From contig NZ_CP041165.1 in NCBI RefSeq assembly GCF_014905095.1, positions 248,001 to 312,000 on the forward strand: a stretch of 64,000 bases of DNA. Direction: 5' to 3'. A model generated the notes under the pieces. The model was not told where the DNA came from. It saw only the letters and a list, made by a program, of their open reading frames with translations, and made no database searches. Position numbers and translations under genes: made by a program. Positions 60,387-64,000 of this stretch are shown here, in pieces. Each line of letters begins with the position of its first letter. The stretch's first letter is position 1. The stretch is from Sulfurimonas marina. GTDB lineage: Bacteria > Campylobacterota > Campylobacteria > Campylobacterales > Sulfurimonadaceae.

Positions 60387-61274
60387 ATGAAAAGAATTTT
60401 AGAAATAAATAAGGGTGTGCTCTATATGCTCATCGCATCTTTTACGTTTGCGATCATGGGTGCATTTGCAAAACTGGCATCAGATCATATGAGTTCATTA
60501 GAGGTAGTGTTTTTTAGAAATATAGCGGGTGTAATTTTAGTAGGACTTGCTCTTTGGAAGAAACCTTTACAAAATAAAGGTGGAAAACCTTTTCTACTCT
60601 TTTTTAGAGGGTTTATGGGGTTTGTTGCACTTCTTGCTTTTTTTTACAACATAGCACATATCCCACTCGGAGATGCGATGACATACTCTAAAACATCACC
60701 TATATTTACAGCTATCTTTGCGTGGATGTTTCTGCAGGAGAAGTTAAGTCTTAAGGCATGGGGTGCAATCGGACTTGGTTTTATCGGTATAGTTTTTATT
60801 ACGCAACCTACAGGTGTGGGGTTCACAAAGTACGATCTTCTGGGTATTTTTTCGGGAGTGGGTGCGGCACTTGCATACACTTCGATCAGAGAGTTAAAAA
60901 ACTATTACGATACAAGAAGCATAGTACTCTCTTTTATGGGTGTAGGTACAGTGGGCCCGGTTGTTTTATTTTTAGTATCTCCGTTTTTAGAATTGCCCGA
61001 ACTTGATTTTATGCTTGGAGAGTTTGTACTTCCGCAGGGGATAGTTTGGGTTTATGTACTGGCTATGGGAGTGTTCGCAACTATTTCGCAACTGTTGATG
61101 ACAAAAGCATACGGATATGCAAAAGCGGGAATTGTCGGGACTGTTAGTTACAGTAATATTGTTTTTTCAATCTGTGTGGGGATGTTGTTAGGGGATGCTT
61201 TTCCAAGTATGAGTACAACAATCGGAATCGTGCTTATTATTGTTGCAGGAATTATGGTTGCGAGGGCAAAATGA
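60387..61274 (+). CDS. EamA-family (DMT) transporter
   Basis: 295 residues with about ten transmembrane helices in two EamA repeats (GVLYMLIASFTFAIMGAFAK and GVGAALAYTSIRELKNYYD). It is a metabolite exporter-type permease of unknown substrate. It overlaps the next gene by 4 bases. A T8 run occurs near codon 85. Confidence 0.88.
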   Translation: MKRILEINKGVLYMLIASFTFAIMGAFAKLASDHMSSLEVVFFRNIAGVILVGLALWKKPLQNKGGKPFLLFFRGFMGFVALLAFFYNIAHIPLGDAMTYSKTSPIFTAIFAWMFLQEKLSLKAWGAIGLGFIGIVFITQPTGVGFTKYDLLGIFSGVGAALAYTSIRELKNYYDTRSIVLSFMGVGTVGPVVLFLVSPFLELPELDFMLGEFVLPQGIVWVYVLAMGVFATISQLLMTKAYGYAKAGIVGTVSYSNIVFSICVGMLLGDAFPSMSTTIGIVLIIVAGIMVARAK

Positions 61275-61783
61275 GTTTAGATTTAAGTGTTCGATATTAT
61301 TCAGAGTCAAAGATAGATACATCTAAATATAAAGGTGCTGATCTTGGGGAGTATTTTGATGAATACGATGAAGAGGACTACTTGGATGAACATAGTGTAA
61401 GTGTCGATTATCGTTTAGTAATCAGTGCTATTGAAGAGGAAAGCAGACTAATGTGCATGCAATTAAATGTTTCAAGCATCTTGAGTATACTTACTTGTTT
61501 TGAAGGGTGGAGTGGCTTTAACGGCGAGAGTTATGTTATAAGCAATACGGGAAATGAGTTGGTTTTTGAAAAAGGTTTTGATGAAACAGAAGTGGTAGCC
61601 CAACTTAAAGAGAAAGATCTTCAAAGATATAAAGATGATGTACATAGATCATATGACGAGCTTGAAAAATATCTGCAAAGGGATCGAAGTAATTATATTG
61701 CGAATAAAAACTTTGTAATTTTAGAGATGTTAAAAGATCTTCTAATACATAAAGACTCACAGATATATGCCGACTTTGATTAG
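61271..61783 (+). CDS. Acidic hypothetical, 170 residues
   Basis: Not recognised. It has an acidic N-terminal part (EYFDEYDEEDYLDEH), a middle beta part with SGFNGESYVISNTGNEL, and a helical C-terminus with a run of charged residues (QRYKDDVHRSYDELEKYLQR). No signal peptide or membrane helix. It starts with ATG overlapping the EamA stop (ATGA), so it is on the same message. Confidence 0.7.
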   Translation: MSLDLSVRYYSESKIDTSKYKGADLGEYFDEYDEEDYLDEHSVSVDYRLVISAIEEESRLMCMQLNVSSILSILTCFEGWSGFNGESYVISNTGNELVFEKGFDETEVVAQLKEKDLQRYKDDVHRSYDELEKYLQRDRSNYIANKNFVILEMLKDLLIHKDSQIYADFD

Positions 61784-61821
61784 GCTAAAAACAGAATAAG
61801 TGTAGATTTACAACAAAACGC

Positions 61822-61827
61822 TATAAT
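61822..61827 (+). promoter_or_regulatory. -10 box for kdsA-ribH-nusB
   Basis: TATAAT 27 bases before the kdsA ATG, in the 71-base spacer after the hypothetical gene. Confidence 0.5.
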
Positions 61828-61854
61828 TATAAAAATTTTTTTAAAGAAGATATT

Positions 61855-62646
61855 ATGAAACTACTTGCTGGACCATGTGTTATTGAGAGTGAAGAAAATA
61901 TTTTAAAAATTGCTGGCGAATTAAAAAAATATCATGAAGATGAGAGTATAGATTTTTATTTCAAAGCGAGTTTTGACAAAGCAAACCGTACCTCTTTAGA
62001 GTCTTTCCGCGGGCTTGGAATTGATGAAGGGCTTCGTATTTTACAAAAAGTAAAAGATGAGTTTGGCTATAAAGTTGTAACTGATGTTCATGAATCTACG
62101 CAAGTAGCGCAAGTTGCTGAGGTTGTAGATATGCTTCAAATTCCTGCATTTTTATGTCGTCAGACAGACCTGCTTGTAGCATGTGCACAGACGGATAAAG
62201 AGATCAATATTAAAAAAGGACAGTTTCTTTCAGCTGATGCAATGAAGTACCCTCTTTTAAAAGTGCTTCAAACTCGCGGATGTAATGAAGCGACATACGA
62301 AAATGCAGCAAAACACGGTGTGTATCTGTGTGAGCGTGGGAACTCTTTTGGTTACGGGAATCTTGTAGTAGATATGAGAAACTTAGTGATCATGAGAAAC
62401 TATGCACCTGTTATTTTCGATGCGACACACTCTGTTCAAATGCCTACAGCACAAGACGGTAAAACAGGTGGAGACAGCTCAATGGTTCCATACTTAGCAA
62501 GTGCGGCAGCAGCAGTTGGCGTTGACGGTTTCTTCTTTGAAACACACTTCGATCCAAGCATTGCTTTGAGTGACGGACCGAATATGGTAAAATTAGACCA
62601 ACTAAACGATTTAATAGAAAAAATCAAAAAAATTCAAGCGATATAA
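61855..62646 (+). CDS. kdsA: KDO-8-phosphate synthase, metal-dependent class
   Basis: 263 residues. It joins PEP and arabinose-5-phosphate to KDO8P for lipopolysaccharide. The N-terminal AGPCVIES carries the metal-binding Cys8 of the class that needs a divalent metal, unlike E. coli with Asn there. DATHSVQMP follows. The kdsA-ribH-nusB order is shared with Campylobacter. Confidence 0.96.
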   Translation: MKLLAGPCVIESEENILKIAGELKKYHEDESIDFYFKASFDKANRTSLESFRGLGIDEGLRILQKVKDEFGYKVVTDVHESTQVAQVAEVVDMLQIPAFLCRQTDLLVACAQTDKEINIKKGQFLSADAMKYPLLKVLQTRGCNEATYENAAKHGVYLCERGNSFGYGNLVVDMRNLVIMRNYAPVIFDATHSVQMPTAQDGKTGGDSSMVPYLASAAAAVGVDGFFFETHFDPSIALSDGPNMVKLDQLNDLIEKIKKIQAI

Positions 62647-62660
62647 ATTAAAGGAAAATG

Positions 62661-63125
62661 ATGCAAGTTATTGAGGGTAAATTAAGAGCTGTTGAAGGTA
62701 AAAAAATAGCGATCGTAAGTACAAGATGGAATCACTTCGTAGTTGACAGATTAGTAGAGGGTGCAAAAGATGCATTCTTAAGACACGGCGGTGAAGAAGA
62801 TAACTTAACACACGTATTAGCACCGGGTGCATTTGAATTACCGATGGTTGTTCAAAAACTTTTAGAGAGTGGAAAATATGACGGTGTATGTGCATTAGGT
62901 GCAGTTATTCGTGGTTCAACTCCTCACTTTGATTATGTATCTGCTGAAGCGACAAAAGGGATCGCATCTATGAGTTTAAAATATCAAAAACCTGTTTCAT
63001 TCGGTCTTTTAACAACAGACACGATCGAGCAAGCGATAGAGAGAGCTGGTACTAAAGCCGGGAATAAAGGTTTTGAAGCGATGACTGTTGTACTTGAAAT
63101 GCTTGACCTTTACGAGGTACTGTAA
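62661..63125 (+). CDS. ribH: 6,7-dimethyl-8-ribityllumazine synthase
   Basis: 154 residues from the second of two ATGs, better spaced from the AAGGA. The substrate loops [18 protein letters not shown] and [16 protein letters not shown] are intact. It makes lumazine from RibB and RibA/D products. It overlaps nusB by one base (TAATG). Confidence 0.96.
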   Translation: MQVIEGKLRAVEGKKIAIVSTRWNHFVVDRLVEGAKDAFLRHGGEEDNLTHVLAPGAFELPMVVQKLLESGKYDGVCALGAVIRGSTPHFDYVSAEATKGIASMSLKYQKPVSFGLLTTDTIEQAIERAGTKAGNKGFEAMTVVLEMLDLYEVL

Positions 63126-63526
63126 TGGCGACTAGACATCATGCTCGTATGGCTGTAGTTAGCCTTTTATATGCTTACGATTTAGGAAACGGAAATATCG
63201 CTGAACACACAGACGAGATTTTAGAAGAGAAAAAGATCCGTAATAAACAAAAAGATTTTGCACTCAATTTGTATGAAGGTGTAATGGAAAAACTGCCGGA
63301 ATGTGACAAAGCAATTATAGAACATCTAAAAGAGTGGGATTTTGAGCGTCTCGGTGCTATTGAAAGAGCGACACTTAGACTTGCAGCATACGAGATCTTA
63401 TTTGGTGAACTTGACAGTGCAGTTATTATCAACGAAGCTGTTGAGATTACAAAAGCTTTTGGAACTGAACAATCTCCAAAATTTATTAACGGTGTATTAG
63501 ACGCGATCTCTAAAGACAAAAAGTAG
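63125..63526 (+). CDS. nusB: Transcription antitermination protein NusB
   Basis: 133 residues, all helical. The HHARMAVVSLLYAYDLGNG start and GAIERATLRLAAYEILFG are typical. It binds boxA of rRNA operons with S10, and complements NusG in the first operon of the window. It shares one base with ribH. Confidence 0.94.
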   Translation: MATRHHARMAVVSLLYAYDLGNGNIAEHTDEILEEKKIRNKQKDFALNLYEGVMEKLPECDKAIIEHLKEWDFERLGAIERATLRLAAYEILFGELDSAVIINEAVEITKAFGTEQSPKFINGVLDAISKDKK

Positions 63527-63530
63527 TTTT

Positions 63531-64000
63531 ATGCGATATCTTGCACTCGTAATAGCGTTTGCTCTAAATCTTTTTGGAGCGAATGAATGTAATTCGTGCC
63601 ATCAAGAACAAACAAAATATATGACAAGTGAATGTACAACTTGTCATGTAGATACCCAACCACACCTAAAAGACAATCTACAAAAAACTTCCCCTGTTAC
63701 ACTTACAAACTATCAAAAATTTTATAACGATGACAGACCGATCATCCGTTCTTATCAAGGGAAAATGCAGACTAGTTACGGTTCATCACAATATTTTCAT
63801 ATGCAGGGTGATGTTCATTTCCAAAAAGGGATGATCTGTCAAGATTGTCACAGTTCAAAAGAGCTTCACAGTGACGGTTTTTGGCAGGCAAAGCAAGCGA
63901 GCAAGATAAAGTGTCAAGATTGTCACGGAACGATTGAAAAATATCCGTGGGAAATGGAAAATTCGTCAGAGATAAAAGCTAAAAGAGAAGGGGATAGTCT
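63531..64000 (+). CDS. Multihaem c-type cytochrome, cut by window end
   Basis: At least 156 codons; the gene runs off the window. A signal peptide (MRYLALVIAFALNLFGA) is followed by four CxxCH sites so far, CNSCH, CTTCH, CQDCH and CQDCH, and further His residues that may ligate haem (VHFQKGM, KELHSDG). It starts 4 bases after nusB, with weak ribosome binding. In Campylobacter this place holds pyrF, so the neighbourhood has changed. Full haem number and family cannot be told. Confidence 0.8.
   Translation, partial: MRYLALVIAFALNLFGANECNSCHQEQTKYMTSECTTCHVDTQPHLKDNLQKTSPVTLTNYQKFYNDDRPIIRSYQGKMQTSYGSSQYFHMQGDVHFQKGMICQDCHSSKELHSDGFWQAKQASKIKCQDCHGTIEKYPWEMENSSEIKAKREGDS

Overview
The window is AT-rich, densely packed DNA from a Campylobacterota (Epsilonproteobacteria) chromosome, most like Sulfurimonas or a close relative. 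Supporting signs are: separate but overlapping rpoB and rpoC; the flgB-flgC-fliE-ftsI order; kdsA-ribH-nusB and dnaB-comEC neighbourhoods; a Csd3-type peptidase near a PgbA-like protein and glcD, as in Helicobacter; extended -10 promoters (TGnTATAAT) without clear -35 boxes; and SoxY/SoxZ plus several multihaem cytochromes c, which suggest a sulfur-oxidising, respiring chemolithotroph. The genus assignment is inference. No rRNA, tRNA, CRISPR array, insertion sequence or prophage was seen, and no gene-free stretch exceeds 300 bases.

Layout. 1-15200: translation/transcription block secE-nusG-rplK-rplA-rplJ-rplL-rpoB-rpoC-rpsL-rpsG-fusA, with structured leaders between rplA/rplJ, rplL/rpoB and rpsL/rpsG. 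15300-20800: a coiled-coil exported protein, bpt, a small membrane protein, prfB (no programmed frameshift), panC and ftsI. 20800-22200: flagellar rod genes flgB-flgC-fliE reading into ftsI from a good sigma-54 promoter. 22300-25200: two pseudopilins and priA. 25200-31300: NUDT14-like Nudix hydrolase, Csd3-like peptidase, PgbA-like protein, glcD, YihY-family protein and comEC. 31300-33800: ispG-dnaB. 33900-37850: a pentahaem lipoprotein cytochrome, a TonB-dependent receptor with copper-binding signatures, and a candidate leaderless small membrane protein. 37800-42100: agmatine deiminase family, alr, NlpC/P60 lipoprotein, two small genes, rsmG (ribosome binding site inside a hairpin) and a PAS protein. 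42200-45700: CZB-domain protein, PAS-GGDEF-EAL protein, ribA. 45800-52150: hemB, argF, a second pentahaem cytochrome, a two-component system, cytochrome c553, soxY, soxZ. 52200-56200: trpS, hpf, an outer-membrane barrel, hemJ, der. 56350-58400: a type II restriction-modification pair with a DpnM-like GATC methylase. 58400-64000: LPP20-like lipoprotein, phosphoribosyltransferase, TerB-DnaJ protein, EamA transporter, an unrecognised gene, kdsA, ribH, nusB and a truncated multihaem cytochrome.

How the parts fit. Most of the window is housekeeping in close-packed operons with overlaps of 1-44 bases and several convergent overlaps (up to 93 bases). The accessory signal lies in respiration and metal handling (three multihaem cytochromes, copper receptor, sox pair under a two-component system), signalling (PAS, CZB, GGDEF-EAL) and restriction. 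I found no convincing wholly undescribed system. The most worthwhile leads are the copper receptor/pentahaem cytochrome pair, the shared -10/N6/ATG leaderless architecture, the hairpin over the rsmG ribosome binding site, the PgbA homologue without the host-binding tail, and a protein-like minus-strand frame between the second pentahaem gene and the response regulator.
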